Source: Citrobacter telavivensis
GTDB taxonomy: Bacteria > Pseudomonadota > Gammaproteobacteria > Enterobacterales > Enterobacteriaceae
Direction: 5' to 3'
Assembly (NCBI GenBank): GCA_009363175.1
Contig: CP045205.1
Coordinates: 930,001-994,000, forward strand
Length of the DNA: 64,000 nt
Shown: positions 35,109-43,980 of the stretch, in pieces
Numbering within the stretch: position 1 is the stretch's first letter
How the letters are laid out: each line of letters begins with the position of its first letter
The notes under the pieces: model-generated
The model's input: only the letters and a program-made list of their open reading frames with translations
What the model was told of the DNA's origin: nothing
The model's database searches: none
Made by a program: the position numbers and the translations under genes

Positions 35109-35263
35109 CCGGATGTCCGATCGCCGGATGGCGGCTTTGCCTTATCCGGCCTACACGTTTCGTAGCCGGATGGCGGCTTTGCCTTATCCGGCCTACATGT
35201 ACCGTAGGTCGGGTAAGCGCGGTTCTGTAGGCCGGATAAGACGCGTTAGCGTCGTCATCCGGC
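35109..35263. repeat. REP cluster between phnK and phnL
   Basis: A partial GCCGGATG unit is followed by two near-identical REPs (GCCGGATGGCGGCTTTGCC...CCGGCCTAC), a CGTAG-GTCGGGTAAGCG degenerate half and a GTAG-GCCGGATAAGACG...CATCCGGC unit. It fills almost the whole 189-bp phnK-phnL gap. Confidence 0.88.
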
Positions 35264-35275
35264 ACAGCAGCGACA

Positions 35276-36034
35276 TCAATTCTGTAAAACTGACGACACC
35301 AGCAGTTGGGTATAAGGGTGGTGCGGATCGTCGAGCACGCGGTCGGTTAATCCACTTTCCACCACCTGACCCTGTTTCATCACCAGCAGACGGTCTGCCA
35401 GCAGGCGCGCCACGCCTAAATCGTGGGTGACAATCACCACCGCCAGATCCAGTTCCACCACCAGGCCGCGCAGCAGGTCCAGTAGCTTCGCCTGTACGGA
35501 GACGTCCAGGCCGCCGGTCGGTTCATCCATAAACACCAGCTTCGGATGCGTGACGAGGTTGCGGGCGATCTGCAGACGTTGCTGCATGCCGCCGGAAAAG
35601 GTGGTCGGCAGGTCGTCGATACGTGAGGCCGGAATTTCGACCTCTTCCAGCCAGCGCTGCGCCGTGGCGCGGATCTCGCCGTAGTGGCGCGCACCGGTCG
35701 CCATCAGGCGTTCGCCGATATTGCCGCCCGCAGAGACCTGACGACGCAGACCGTCCAGCGGATGCTGATGCACCACGCCCCATTCGGTGCGCAGCAGGCG
35801 ACGACGGTCGGCCTCGCTCATGGCGTAGAGCGAACGGTTCTGGTACTGAATCTCGCCCGACTGCGGCGTCAGGCGTGAGGAAATGGATTTCAGCAGGGTG
35901 GTTTTACCTGAACCGGACTCGCCGACAATGCCCAGCACTTCGCCAGGCCACAGGTCAAAAGAGACCTCGCTGAAGCCTTTGCCCGGCGCGTAGAGATGGG
36001 TCAGGTTATTAACCGAAAGCAGCGGTTGCGTCAT
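35276..36034 (-). CDS. phnK: C-P lyase ABC-type subunit PhnK
   Basis: 252-aa ABC ATPase-like subunit. Walker A GESGSGKTT is at about 38-46, signature FSGGMQQRLQIARN near 147-160, Walker B LVFMDEPTGGLD. It binds the PhnGHIJ core and is required for phosphonate breakdown rather than transport. Its start overlaps the phnJ stop (ATGA). Confidence 0.94.
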   Translation of the reverse strand: MTQPLLSVNNLTHLYAPGKGFSEVSFDLWPGEVLGIVGESGSGKTTLLKSISSRLTPQSGEIQYQNRSLYAMSEADRRRLLRTEWGVVHQHPLDGLRRQVSAGGNIGERLMATGARHYGEIRATAQRWLEEVEIPASRIDDLPTTFSGGMQQRLQIARNLVTHPKLVFMDEPTGGLDVSVQAKLLDLLRGLVVELDLAVVIVTHDLGVARLLADRLLVMKQGQVVESGLTDRVLDDPHHPYTQLLVSSVLQN

Positions 36035-36879
36035 TGGCTGAGTGCCTCGCTCTGTTGGCGGCAGTAGTCGGTGTCGGAGCAGACAAACATCCGTTTGCCG
36101 GTGTCATCGAGCACCACTTCGTCAAGATAACTGTGTGTTGAACCGCAGATGGCGCAGGGCTCATCCCAGGTCTGCACGGTGAACGGATGATCGTCGAAGT
36201 CGAGGCTTTCCACGCGGGTATACGGCGGCACGGCGTAGATCCGTTTTTCGCGTCCCGCGCCAAACAGCTGGAGGGCGGGCATCATGTCCATCTTCGGGTT
36301 ATCGAATTTCGGGATTGGCGACGGGTCCATCACATAGCGGCCATTCACCTTCACCGGGTAGGCGTAGGTGGTCGCGATGTGGCCGAAGCGGGCGATATCT
36401 TCATACAGTTTTACCTGCATGATCCCGTACTCCTCCAGCGCATGCATGGTGCGGGTTTCTGTTTCGCGCGGCTCGATAAAACGCAGCGGTTCGGGGATCG
36501 GCACCTGGAAGATAATGATCTGATCTTCTCCCAGCGGCGTTTCCGGGATCCGGTGACGGGTCTGGATAAGCGTGGCGTCTTCCGTGCGTTCGGTGGTATT
36601 AACGCCGGTGACGCGTTTGAAGAAGTTGCGGATCGATACGGCGTTGGTGGTGTCATCCGCGCCCTGATCGATAACCTTCAGCACATCCGGTTCGCCAATC
36701 ACACTGGCGGTAATCTGGATCCCGCCGGTTCCCCAGCCGTAGGGCATCGGCATTTCGCGACCACCGAACGGCACCTGATAGCCTGGGATCGCCACCGCTT
36801 TGAGGATCGCGCGGCGGATCATGCGTTTAGTCTGCTCATCCAGATAAGCAAAGTTGTAGCCGGAGAGGTTAGTGGTCAC
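36031..36879 (-). CDS. phnJ: C-P lyase catalytic subunit PhnJ
   Basis: 282-aa radical SAM enzyme that cleaves the C-P bond. The cluster-binding cysteines lie in the C-terminal EPCAICGSTHSYLDE motif, with the later CSDTDYC also conserved. GTG 36879 (MTTNLSGYNF) gives the E. coli length and follows CAGGAGG; a longer read to 37038 runs inside phnI in another frame and is not coding. It overlaps phnI by 11 bp. Confidence 0.94.
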   Translation of the reverse strand: MTTNLSGYNFAYLDEQTKRMIRRAILKAVAIPGYQVPFGGREMPMPYGWGTGGIQITASVIGEPDVLKVIDQGADDTTNAVSIRNFFKRVTGVNTTERTEDATLIQTRHRIPETPLGEDQIIIFQVPIPEPLRFIEPRETETRTMHALEEYGIMQVKLYEDIARFGHIATTYAYPVKVNGRYVMDPSPIPKFDNPKMDMMPALQLFGAGREKRIYAVPPYTRVESLDFDDHPFTVQTWDEPCAICGSTHSYLDEVVLDDTGKRMFVCSDTDYCRQQSEALSQ

Positions 36880-37936
36880 GGGCGGCCTCCTGTTGCAGGC
36901 GTTTGAGCAGTTCCAGCTCGGCCTGGAAATCGACGTAGTGGGGGAGTTTGAGGTGCGAAACAAAACCCGCCGCCTCGACGTTATCCGCATGCGCCAGCAC
37001 GAACTCTTCGTCCTGTGCTGGTCCCGTGACCGTTTCATCGTAGTCGGGTGCCTGTAGGGCTCTGTCCACCAGCGCCATTGCCATCGCTTTGCGTTCGCTC
37101 ATGCCGAACACCAGCCCGTAGCCGCGAGTAAAGTGGGGCACGTCGTGTTCCGGGGCGACAAAGCCGTTGACCATTTCGCATTCGGTCATCAGCAGTTCGC
37201 CAACGTTGACCGCAAATCCCAGCTCTTCCGGCACCGTTTCCAGCGCAACGTAACCGCTGCGGATCTCGGCCGCGAACGGGTGATTGCGCCCGTAGCCGCG
37301 CTGGGTAGAGTAGGCCAGCGCCAGCAGATAGCCCTCATCGCCGCGCATCAGCTGTTGCAGGCGCGAGGCGCGGGAGCAGGGATAAACCGGCGGCGTGCGG
37401 GTGATGTCATCCGGCGCGATGCCGTTATCTTCTTCGGGCTTCGCCAGCCCCTGATTCGCCAACAGCGAAAAGACGTGCGGGGCGGCTTCCTGTGTACTCT
37501 CTGCGGTCCGCAACGGTGGCGTTTCGCCATTCGCCAGCAGCGTAAAATCGAGCAGACGATGGGTGTAGTCATAGGTTGGCCCTAACAGCTGTCCACCCGG
37601 AATATCTTTATAGACGGCGGAGATACGGCGTTCCAGGCGCATTTCCGCGCTGTTCAGTGGCTCACTCACCGCCAGCTTCGCCAGCGTAGTGCGATAGGCG
37701 CGCAGCAGAAAGATGGCTTCGACGTTATCGCCGCTGGCCTGCTTGAGCGCCAGCGCCGCCAGTTCGCGATCGGCAATACCGCCTTCGGTCATTACCCTGT
37801 CGACAGCCAGATTCATCTGCTGTTCGATCTGCGCCACGCTCAGTTCGACAACCGCATCGTCGCCCCGGCGTCGGTGCTCCTGTAACGCATGGGCATTGGC
37901 TATTGCCTTCTCGCCCCCCTTGACGGCTACGTACAT
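36869..37936 (-). CDS. phnI: C-P lyase core subunit PhnI
   Basis: 355-aa core subunit with nucleosidase activity that transfers the phosphonate to ribose, displacing adenine from ATP (with PhnG/H/L). Very close to E. coli PhnI through VDRVMTEGGIADRELAAL and RGYGLVFGMSERKAMAM. The first Met overlapping the phnH stop (ATGA, 37936) is chosen; longer reads lie within phnH. Confidence 0.94.
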   Translation of the reverse strand: MYVAVKGGEKAIANAHALQEHRRRGDDAVVELSVAQIEQQMNLAVDRVMTEGGIADRELAALALKQASGDNVEAIFLLRAYRTTLAKLAVSEPLNSAEMRLERRISAVYKDIPGGQLLGPTYDYTHRLLDFTLLANGETPPLRTAESTQEAAPHVFSLLANQGLAKPEEDNGIAPDDITRTPPVYPCSRASRLQQLMRGDEGYLLALAYSTQRGYGRNHPFAAEIRSGYVALETVPEELGFAVNVGELLMTECEMVNGFVAPEHDVPHFTRGYGLVFGMSERKAMAMALVDRALQAPDYDETVTGPAQDEEFVLAHADNVEAAGFVSHLKLPHYVDFQAELELLKRLQQEAARDH

Positions 37937-38520
37937 CAGCACACCTCCACATGGGTGGTTCGCGGAATGGCCAGCAGCCGTTCGCCACAGGTGAGGATAA
38001 GATCGACGCCCAGCGGGAACGGATGCGGGCGCTCGGTGAGTTCGTGAATCAGGCACTCTGGCAACTGCGGCGCGATCATCCGCTCTTCGGCGATACCTGC
38101 GCCGGTCAGACGCAACATCCGCCCGCCGCTCAGGCTGGAGACCTGCACGATCAGCGTGGCGCTGGATTCCGGCGCGACGGCAGAACCGGCGGAGAGGGCA
38201 TTAAGCTGTTCGCTGCTGATCTGCTCGTCGGCCACGGCAAAGGTTGCCAGTTGCGGCTGTTCGACCATCGGCGCGTTGGTGTGAAAACGCAGGTTCTGGC
38301 TGGCGATGTCATTATTAAGCGCAGGCGATAGCCAGACCGGCGTATCGCCATCGACCAGCGTCAGCAGAACGCTGGTGGTTGCCAGATTCAACGGCTGCCA
38401 GCCGTGTTTCAGTTGATGCAGGGCAACAATCACCCCCGGTTCGCTCATCGCTTTCAGCAGGCGGCGAAAGCTTTGTTGGGCGTCCTGGACGGGCAGGGTA
38501 AAGGCGGTCTGTAGGGTCAT
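37936..38520 (-). CDS. phnH: C-P lyase core subunit PhnH
   Basis: 194-aa core subunit of the PhnGHIJ complex. It matches E. coli PhnH end to end (FTLPVQDAQQSFRRLLKAM at the N-terminus). No independent catalytic motif; it shapes the PhnI/PhnJ assembly. Overlaps phnG by 4 bp and phnI by 3 bp. Confidence 0.93.
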   Translation of the reverse strand: MTLQTAFTLPVQDAQQSFRRLLKAMSEPGVIVALHQLKHGWQPLNLATTSVLLTLVDGDTPVWLSPALNNDIASQNLRFHTNAPMVEQPQLATFAVADEQISSEQLNALSAGSAVAPESSATLIVQVSSLSGGRMLRLTGAGIAEERMIAPQLPECLIHELTERPHPFPLGVDLILTCGERLLAIPRTTHVEVC

Positions 38521-38969
38521 TCGTTATCTCCGCGTACCAGCGTAAAGAAGTCGACCCGGCTGGCGTTGACTTCGGCGCGACGTGCGGTAATTTCCGCCTC
38601 GCGTTCTGCCTCCAGCGGGCTAATTAAGGTTTCCATCAGGTTCTGGAAATGCGTCTGTTCCTGCAGTAAGGCGTCGATGACGGCGCACTGCTCGGCGTGA
38701 TGTTTGTTGCGTCCCAGCAGGTAGCTGTAGCCCAGCGTGCCGCTTTTCAGGCGTACTACTGCGCGGGTCAGCGTGGTGTCTCCGGCAAAGAAGCGGTTGC
38801 CGGTGCCGCCCATGCGCGCCTGAATTTGCATCAGCCCGGTTTCCGGGGCGCGAATCAGCTCATATTCCGGTGCCAGCTTTAACGCCTGGAGCCGCGCATT
38901 CAGGGCATCGGCCTTGCTGAAAGCCAGCGCGCGCATCCAGCGCTGGCGGGTGGCGGTATCGAAATGCAT
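38517..38969 (-). CDS. phnG: C-P lyase core subunit PhnG
   Basis: 150-aa core subunit, same size as E. coli PhnG, with conserved TGLMQIQARMGGTGNRF and LGYSYLLGRNKHHAE. It joins PhnH, I and J in the hetero-octamer. The ATG abuts the phnF stop with no gap. Confidence 0.93.
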   Translation of the reverse strand: MHFDTATRQRWMRALAFSKADALNARLQALKLAPEYELIRAPETGLMQIQARMGGTGNRFFAGDTTLTRAVVRLKSGTLGYSYLLGRNKHHAEQCAVIDALLQEQTHFQNLMETLISPLEAEREAEITARRAEVNASRVDFFTLVRGDNE

Positions 38970-39695
38970 TCAGTGCTCCATAGTGAATTCGATCATGTCG
39001 GCGCGGGTCAGGCTGACGGAGTACTCCATCGCGCGTTCTTCGCCTTCACGGTGGTTCAGGGTGCGCACGCAGAGCAGCGGCGCCATATTGGGGATTTCCA
39101 GGACCTTGCTCTCTTTCGCCTGCGCACGGCGGGCGCTGATGCGTGTCTGTGTGCGCTTGAGCGTGAGGCCGGACTGCTCGCGCAAGTAGTCGTGCAGCGA
39201 GCCGTGATTAAAGCCCTGCAACAGCGGCCAGAGGGTGAGGTCGGAAAAGTAATGGTCAATCAGACACAGGGCAATGCCGTTCACCCGTCGCAGGGTGCGC
39301 AGGTGGATGACGTTAGTGCCCTCCTGCGTGCTGAGCGCATCGGCAACGTGACGGGAAGCCGGGCGCAGCACCGCCAGCAGTTTTTCGCTGGTGGGATGGC
39401 TTCCCTGATCCAACAGGTTTTGACTGAAGCGTGCCTGGGCGTTAAGCGGATAATCGAACGGGCGCATCAGTACCAGCACGCCAACGCCCTGACGACGCTG
39501 TACCCAGCCGCGCTCAACCAACTGGTCGATGGCGCGGCGCAGGGTGTGACGGTTAACCTCATAATGCGCGGCAAGCTGATGCTCGGCGGGCAGGTAATCG
39601 CCGCAGCGGTAGTGTTGGCGTAGCTCCTGCTCAAGTCTCGCGGCAATCTCCTGATAACGCGTCGGATAACTGGTCGGATGTGTAGACAAGTGCAT
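38970..39695 (-). CDS. phnF: GntR-family regulator PhnF
   Basis: 241-aa HutC/GntR-type repressor. N-terminal winged HTH (about 12-78: GDYLPAEHQLAAHYEVNRHTLRRAIDQL region) and a C-terminal UTRA ligand domain. It lies inside the operon between transport and lyase genes, which suggests a feedback role. ATG 39695 (MHLSTHPT) is chosen; a TTG three codons earlier is too close to GAGG. Confidence 0.92.
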   Translation of the reverse strand: MHLSTHPTSYPTRYQEIAARLEQELRQHYRCGDYLPAEHQLAAHYEVNRHTLRRAIDQLVERGWVQRRQGVGVLVLMRPFDYPLNAQARFSQNLLDQGSHPTSEKLLAVLRPASRHVADALSTQEGTNVIHLRTLRRVNGIALCLIDHYFSDLTLWPLLQGFNHGSLHDYLREQSGLTLKRTQTRISARRAQAKESKVLEIPNMAPLLCVRTLNHREGEERAMEYSVSLTRADMIEFTMEH

Positions 39696-39715
39696 AGCAA
39701 TCAATGCCTCGCTAA

Positions 39716-40495
39716 TCAGATAAAGTGCTTACGTAAACGCTGGGAGAGAAAATCCAGCAGGCTGACGGTGACGATGATCAACACCATCAGGGCGCAGGTT
39801 TGCTGGAACTGGAAACCGCGAATCGCCTCCCACAACGTGACGCCAATGCCGCCTGCGCCCACCATCCCCACCACGGTTGCCGAGCGGACGTTAGATTCAA
39901 AGCGGTACAGCGAGTAGGAGATCAGCAGCGGCATCACCTGGGGCAGCACGCCGTAAAGAATCTCTTCGATTTTGTTGGCACCGGTGGCGCGAATGCCTTC
40001 AACCGGACCGGGTTCAATGGCTTCCACCGCTTCGGACAACAGTTTGGAAAGTACGCCGGTGGTGTGGATAAACAGCGCCATGACGCCAGCAAAGGGACCG
40101 AGACCGACGGCGACCACGAACAGCATGGCAAACACCATTTCGTTGATGGCGCGGCAGGCGTCCATCGCCCTTCGCATTGGCTGGTAGATCCACCAGGGCA
40201 CGAGGTTGTCGGCGCACATCAGGCCGAAGGGAATAGAGAGGATCACGGCCAGCGCGGTGCCCCAGACGGCGATTTGCAGGGTTACTGCCATTTCGCCGAG
40301 GTAGTCCCGCCACTGGCTGAAGTCCGGCGGGAAGAAATCGGCGGCGAAGGTCGCCATGTTGCCGGAGTCCTGAATCAGCGTGAGCGGGGCCATTTCGGCG
40401 CCTTTCCACGACACGACCAGCACGGCGAGCAGAATGGCCCAACTCACGAGCGAGAACCAGCTACGTTTCGGAGGTGGGACGGTGATGGTTTGCAT
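39716..40495 (-). CDS. phnE: phosphonate ABC permease PhnE (intact)
   Basis: 259-aa inner-membrane permease with about six helices and the EAA-like loop (EAVEAIEPGPVEGIRATGAN). It imports phosphonates with PhnC and PhnD. In E. coli K-12 this gene is inactivated by an 8-bp duplication; here the frame is continuous, so the strain should be Phn-competent. Confidence 0.94.
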   Translation of the reverse strand: MQTITVPPPKRSWFSLVSWAILLAVLVVSWKGAEMAPLTLIQDSGNMATFAADFFPPDFSQWRDYLGEMAVTLQIAVWGTALAVILSIPFGLMCADNLVPWWIYQPMRRAMDACRAINEMVFAMLFVVAVGLGPFAGVMALFIHTTGVLSKLLSEAVEAIEPGPVEGIRATGANKIEEILYGVLPQVMPLLISYSLYRFESNVRSATVVGMVGAGGIGVTLWEAIRGFQFQQTCALMVLIIVTVSLLDFLSQRLRKHFI

Positions 40496-40518
40496 GAAGT
40501 TCTCCGTGGTCTGTCATT

Positions 40519-40588
40519 GCCGGATGACGCTACGCTTATCCGGCCTACAGGTGGAACGTAGGCCCGGTAAGCACAGCGCCACCGGGCA
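40519..40588. repeat. BIME between phnD and phnE
   Basis: GCCGGATGACG...TATCCGGC-CTAC faces CGTAG-GCCCGGTAAG...CACCGGGC in the phnD-phnE gap. Confidence 0.87.
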
Positions 40589-40593
40589 TAGCA

Positions 40594-41610
40594 TTACTGC
40601 ACCGCTTTGTTCACGCTGGTCATGGCGCTGAGCGCGGCGGTCAGACGGTCAAGATCGTCCAGTTGCGCTTTAATCGCGGAAGATTTACTGGTTTTCTCTT
40701 CAGCGTTCAGTCCTTTGTTGTCCTGCACGCTCTGCATCTCTTTAAACAGCGCGAGCTGGCGAATCGGTACCAGTTGCAGGTCGCTGGAGGCACGGAACGG
40801 TGCCCAGCCCAGACGTTCCAGCACGGTTTTTTCTTCCGCTGTTTTGCCGTAGTTCATGAAGAAGCCGTACACCTTGTCCTTGGTGGTTTCTGAGAGGTTC
40901 TTACGCCAGACGATCGGATCGCCCGGGATCAGCGGCGACTTCCAGATAACCTTCAGTTCTTTCAGCTTGTCCGGCGCGGAGGTTTTCAGCTTATCGAGGT
41001 TCTCGGTATTGTTAGTGGCAACGTCTACCTGTTTGTTAGCGACCGCGAGGGCATTGGTTTCATGACCGGCGTTGACGGTGCGTTTGAAGTCGCTGGCGGC
41101 GATGTTGTTTTTTGCGAAGACGTAATAACCCGGGACGAGATAACCGGAGGTGGAGTTAGGATCGCCGTTACCGAAGGTGAGATCTTTGCGTTTGGCGATC
41201 AGTTCGTCGAGGTTGTTGATCGGGCTGTCCTTGTTCACGATCAGCACGCTCCAGTAACCCGGAGATCCATCGGCGGCGACGGTCTGGGCGAAGACCTGGC
41301 CGTTGGCGCGATCCACGGCTTCCATTGCCGAGAGGTTGCCGTACCAGGCGATATCGACTTTATTAAAGCGCATACCCTGGATGATCCCGGCATAGTCCGG
41401 CGCGAAGAAGGCGTTCACTTTTACGCCCAGCGTCTTCTCCATGTCCTTCAGGAACGGGTCCCATTGGGGTTTCAGGTTTTGCTGTGATTCGGTCGAAATA
41501 ATGCCAAAGTTCAACGCTTTTTCCTGCTCTTCAGCAAAGGCGGGACTGAGCAGAGTACTGAGGCTGAACATGCTGGTGAACGCCAGCGCGGCTACCGTTT
41601 TATAGCTCAT
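40594..41610 (-). CDS. phnD: phosphonate-binding protein PhnD
   Basis: 338-aa periplasmic solute-binding protein. Sec signal peptide ends at SPAFA (about 26). Mature part starts EEQEKALNFGI. Binding-site stretches FFAPDYAGIIQGMR and STSGYLVPGYY fit PhnD, which binds alkylphosphonates such as aminoethylphosphonate. Confidence 0.94.
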   Translation of the reverse strand: MSYKTVAALAFTSMFSLSTLLSPAFAEEQEKALNFGIISTESQQNLKPQWDPFLKDMEKTLGVKVNAFFAPDYAGIIQGMRFNKVDIAWYGNLSAMEAVDRANGQVFAQTVAADGSPGYWSVLIVNKDSPINNLDELIAKRKDLTFGNGDPNSTSGYLVPGYYVFAKNNIAASDFKRTVNAGHETNALAVANKQVDVATNNTENLDKLKTSAPDKLKELKVIWKSPLIPGDPIVWRKNLSETTKDKVYGFFMNYGKTAEEKTVLERLGWAPFRASSDLQLVPIRQLALFKEMQSVQDNKGLNAEEKTSKSSAIKAQLDDLDRLTAALSAMTSVNKAVQ

Positions 41611-41670
41611 CTATCATCCTTATTTAGCATTGTTCCAGGCTATTTCACCTGCCAGCCTGGGCTTTTTGAA

Positions 41671-42459
41671 TTAAGCAGCCTGTGCGTTCTGTTCGACGCG
41701 GTTCATGCTGCGGTAGAGATGATCAAATCTTTCGTTATCAAAGAGCTGGCTGCTGCCGTCATAGAAGACGTGTCCCTGACGCAGTGCGACAATGCGTTCG
41801 CAGTAGCGCAGGGCGTAATCCACCTGATGCAGCGTGACGACGACGGTAATGCCGTCGGTCTGGTTGATGTCGCGCAAAGTGTCCATCACGATGCGCGCCG
41901 ATTCCGGGTCCAGTGAGGCAATTGGTTCGTCGGCGAGGATCACTTTGGCCTGTTGCATCAGCGCCCGGGCGATTGCCACGCGCTGCTGCTGGCCGCCGGA
42001 GAGCGTTGAGACGCGCTGGTGCGCAAAATGCGCCATCCCGACGCGGGTCAGTGCCTGAAGCGCGCGCTGTTTCTGCTCTGCGCTAAACCAGCTAAAACAG
42101 GTGCGCCAGAACGGCGTACTGCCGAGCGCGCCAATCAGCACGTTCTCCAGCACCGTCAGGCGATTCACCAGATTGAATTGTTGGAAGATGTAACCGGTAT
42201 GCGCGCGGCTCTTGCGGATATCGCGCGCCAGTCGGCCTTCATGCTGAACGGTGCGACCGAGCAGTTCGACGCGGCTACCTGGCGATTTATCGCCGGTGAT
42301 CAATCCGCTCAGATGACGTAAAAGGGTGGATTTGCCGGAGCCTGACGGCCCAAGCAGAGCCACCATCTCACCGGAACCGATGTTCAGATCAACCGCATGC
42401 AGCGCCTGATGCTGATTAAACGTTTTGGAGAGTTTCTCGACGCGAATGATCGTTTCCAT
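41671..42459 (-). CDS. phnC: phosphonate ABC ATPase PhnC
   Basis: 262-aa ABC transporter ATPase. Walker A GPSGSGKST is at about 37-45, signature LSGGQQQRVAIARAL near 153-167, Walker B ILADEPIASLD. It is the first gene of the operon and drives phosphonate import with PhnD and PhnE. A Pho-box-like region lies 46-72 bp upstream. Confidence 0.94.
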   Translation of the reverse strand: METIIRVEKLSKTFNQHQALHAVDLNIGSGEMVALLGPSGSGKSTLLRHLSGLITGDKSPGSRVELLGRTVQHEGRLARDIRKSRAHTGYIFQQFNLVNRLTVLENVLIGALGSTPFWRTCFSWFSAEQKQRALQALTRVGMAHFAHQRVSTLSGGQQQRVAIARALMQQAKVILADEPIASLDPESARIVMDTLRDINQTDGITVVVTLHQVDYALRYCERIVALRQGHVFYDGSSQLFDNERFDHLYRSMNRVEQNAQAA

Positions 42460-42504
42460 GATGCGGCCTCTCTATAAAAAGTGGCCCCATCGTGGCGGAT
42501 CAAT

Positions 42505-42531
42505 ATGACGTTTGGGTTAAGGGGACGTGAC
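42505..42531 (-). promoter_or_regulatory. putative Pho box of the phn operon
   Basis: On the minus strand GTCAC, TTAACC and CGTCAT blocks occur with the spacing of the E. coli phnC Pho box. Match is partial, but location and operon identity support PhoB control. Confidence 0.5.
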
Positions 42532-42561
42532 TTGCCGATGAAGAGTTAAGGTGAGTTTGAT

Positions 42562-42586
42562 GACAAGACGGGAGGCACGCCTCCCG
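42562..42586 (-). terminator. intrinsic terminator of yjdN
   Basis: Minus-strand CGGGAGGC and GCCTCCCG arms (8 bp) with a 2-nt centre (so a slightly shorter stem in practice), then TCTTGT. It lies just after the yjdN stop on the minus strand and upstream of phnC. Confidence 0.7.
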
Positions 42587-42591
42587 CTGTG

Positions 42592-43038
42592 TTACTCGGT
42601 TGGCTGGGGTTGTTTGACGACATTGATCATCCACGGTATACCGTAGCGATCGCTGACTTTGCCAAAGCCATGTGCCCAGAAGGTTTCCTGCCAGTCCATT
42701 TCGATTTGACCCTCAGCGGCGAGATGGTCAAACCAGCGCTTCCCTTCGTCGACATTTTGCGTGTCGAGGACCAGCGTGAATCCCGAATAGTGGGCGTTGT
42801 CCGATGAAATGGCATCACTCATCATGATGTCGCTATTGGCGATACGCAGGTTGGCATGGGCGATAGCGGTATCGGGGAATGTCATTGCGGACGGGCAACC
42901 GTCTTCGCTGTCCTGCGCCGATTTGGGCATTTCACCGAAGCTGATTTTATAAAGGAGTTCTGCACCCAACGTCTTTTGATAATACGCGATGGCGTCAGCA
43001 CAGTTTCCGGCAAAAGAGATGTAGGGACTTAACGGCAT
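42592..43038 (-). CDS. yjdN: VOC/glyoxalase-fold protein YjdN (PhnB)
   Basis: 148-aa protein of the 3-demethylubiquinone-9 methyltransferase-like VOC family. MPLSPYISFAGNC start, AHANLRIANSDIMMSD and WFDHLAAEGQIEM are conserved with E. coli YjdN. ATG 43038 with GAGGTAAAGAT ahead is chosen over an earlier read. Not needed for C-P lyase; function unknown. It is followed by its own terminator. Confidence 0.9.
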   Translation of the reverse strand: MPLSPYISFAGNCADAIAYYQKTLGAELLYKISFGEMPKSAQDSEDGCPSAMTFPDTAIAHANLRIANSDIMMSDAISSDNAHYSGFTLVLDTQNVDEGKRWFDHLAAEGQIEMDWQETFWAHGFGKVSDRYGIPWMINVVKQPQPTE

Positions 43039-43085
43039 AATCTTTACCTCAGGTAAGAGAAGCCACTTAAGTGTAGTTACCCCGG

Positions 43086-43111
43086 GCCCGGTAAGCGAAG
43101 CGCCACCGGGC
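43086..43111. repeat. single REP between yjdM and yjdN
   Basis: GCCCGGTAAGCG...CACCGGGC palindrome in the gap between yjdM and yjdN. Confidence 0.75.
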
Positions 43112-43119
43112 AATTAAAA

Positions 43120-43455
43120 TCAGTTCTTTTTCACGAACTCTGATTTCAGTTTCATCGGGCCAAATCCATCAATTTTGCAATCGATGTTGTGGTCGCCTTC
43201 CACCAGACGAATGTTTTTTACTTTCGTACCGATTTTCAGCATCGAGGAGCTGCCTTTCACTTTCAGATCCTTCACCACGGTGACGCTGTCGCCGTCAGCC
43301 AGCAGATTACCGTTGGCATCTTTCACAATCAGCGAATCGTCTTCATGCGCCGATTCCGCATCGTTCCATTCGTGGGCACATTCCGGGCAGATGTACATGC
43401 CGTTATCTTCGTAAGTGTATTCGGAGTTGCATTGTGGGCAGTGGGGTAATGACAT
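43120..43455 (-). CDS. yjdM: zinc-ribbon protein YjdM (PhnA)
   Basis: 111-aa protein of the PhnA-type alkylphosphonate utilisation family. N-terminal zinc ribbon LPHCPQC...CPEC (about 6-30) and a C-terminal SH3-like domain (DGDSVTVVKDLKVKG). ATG 43455 is the E. coli-like start. Despite its old name it is not a phosphonoacetate hydrolase; a stress-related role is possible. Confidence 0.9.
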   Translation of the reverse strand: MSLPHCPQCNSEYTYEDNGMYICPECAHEWNDAESAHEDDSLIVKDANGNLLADGDSVTVVKDLKVKGSSSMLKIGTKVKNIRLVEGDHNIDCKIDGFGPMKLKSEFVKKN

Positions 43456-43980
43456 GTCGATTTCCTCAAAAGTCAGCAAGGGCAAAAGCGCCCAAAAAAT
43501 GGCAGATTGCCGAAAAAGGACGCAATTATACACAAAATCCTTAACGTTGTCGGGACTACTCTGTTTTTAACGTAAATGCCGAACTGTGACCGTAACCGGA
43601 CGGCCAGGCCAAAAAATCGAGGTAATATTTTTAAGGGAAATTGCTACCGTTTGTTATTTGAGATAAGGTGGCGAGAAATATCCTAAATAATTGGCTGGTC
43701 GATTTTCAGTCTGGGTTCTTTCAGCGCTTTACCCCTTATTTTTGGTAGGTGAAATTAACCTAAACTGGTCTGGTTTTTTATAAAACTGAACTACGCTTTT
43801 TTACTTCTTTACGTCACTGAGCGTCATTCAAAAGACAGTAATTAAAATAATAATTTCAATAATATCAGTAAATTAATTAATAAATCCTTTTCCATACGTA
43901 ATTATTAAAGCCGAATATTCACTAATAAAATGAAACGGCTAAATAAAAGCAATAAAATTTGCGTTAAGGAAACATTTTTT
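43456..43980. other. yjdM-crfC divergent intergenic region
   Basis: 525 bp without a clear gene. The right part (about 43790-43935) is strongly AT-rich with runs such as AATTAATTAATAAATCC, a likely H-NS-type or promoter region for crfC. Small frames here lack SD support. Confidence 0.5.

Noticed and set aside
36880..37038. 53-residue N-terminal extension of PhnJ
   Set aside because: It lies within phnI in another frame; GTG 36879 gives the family length and has an SD.
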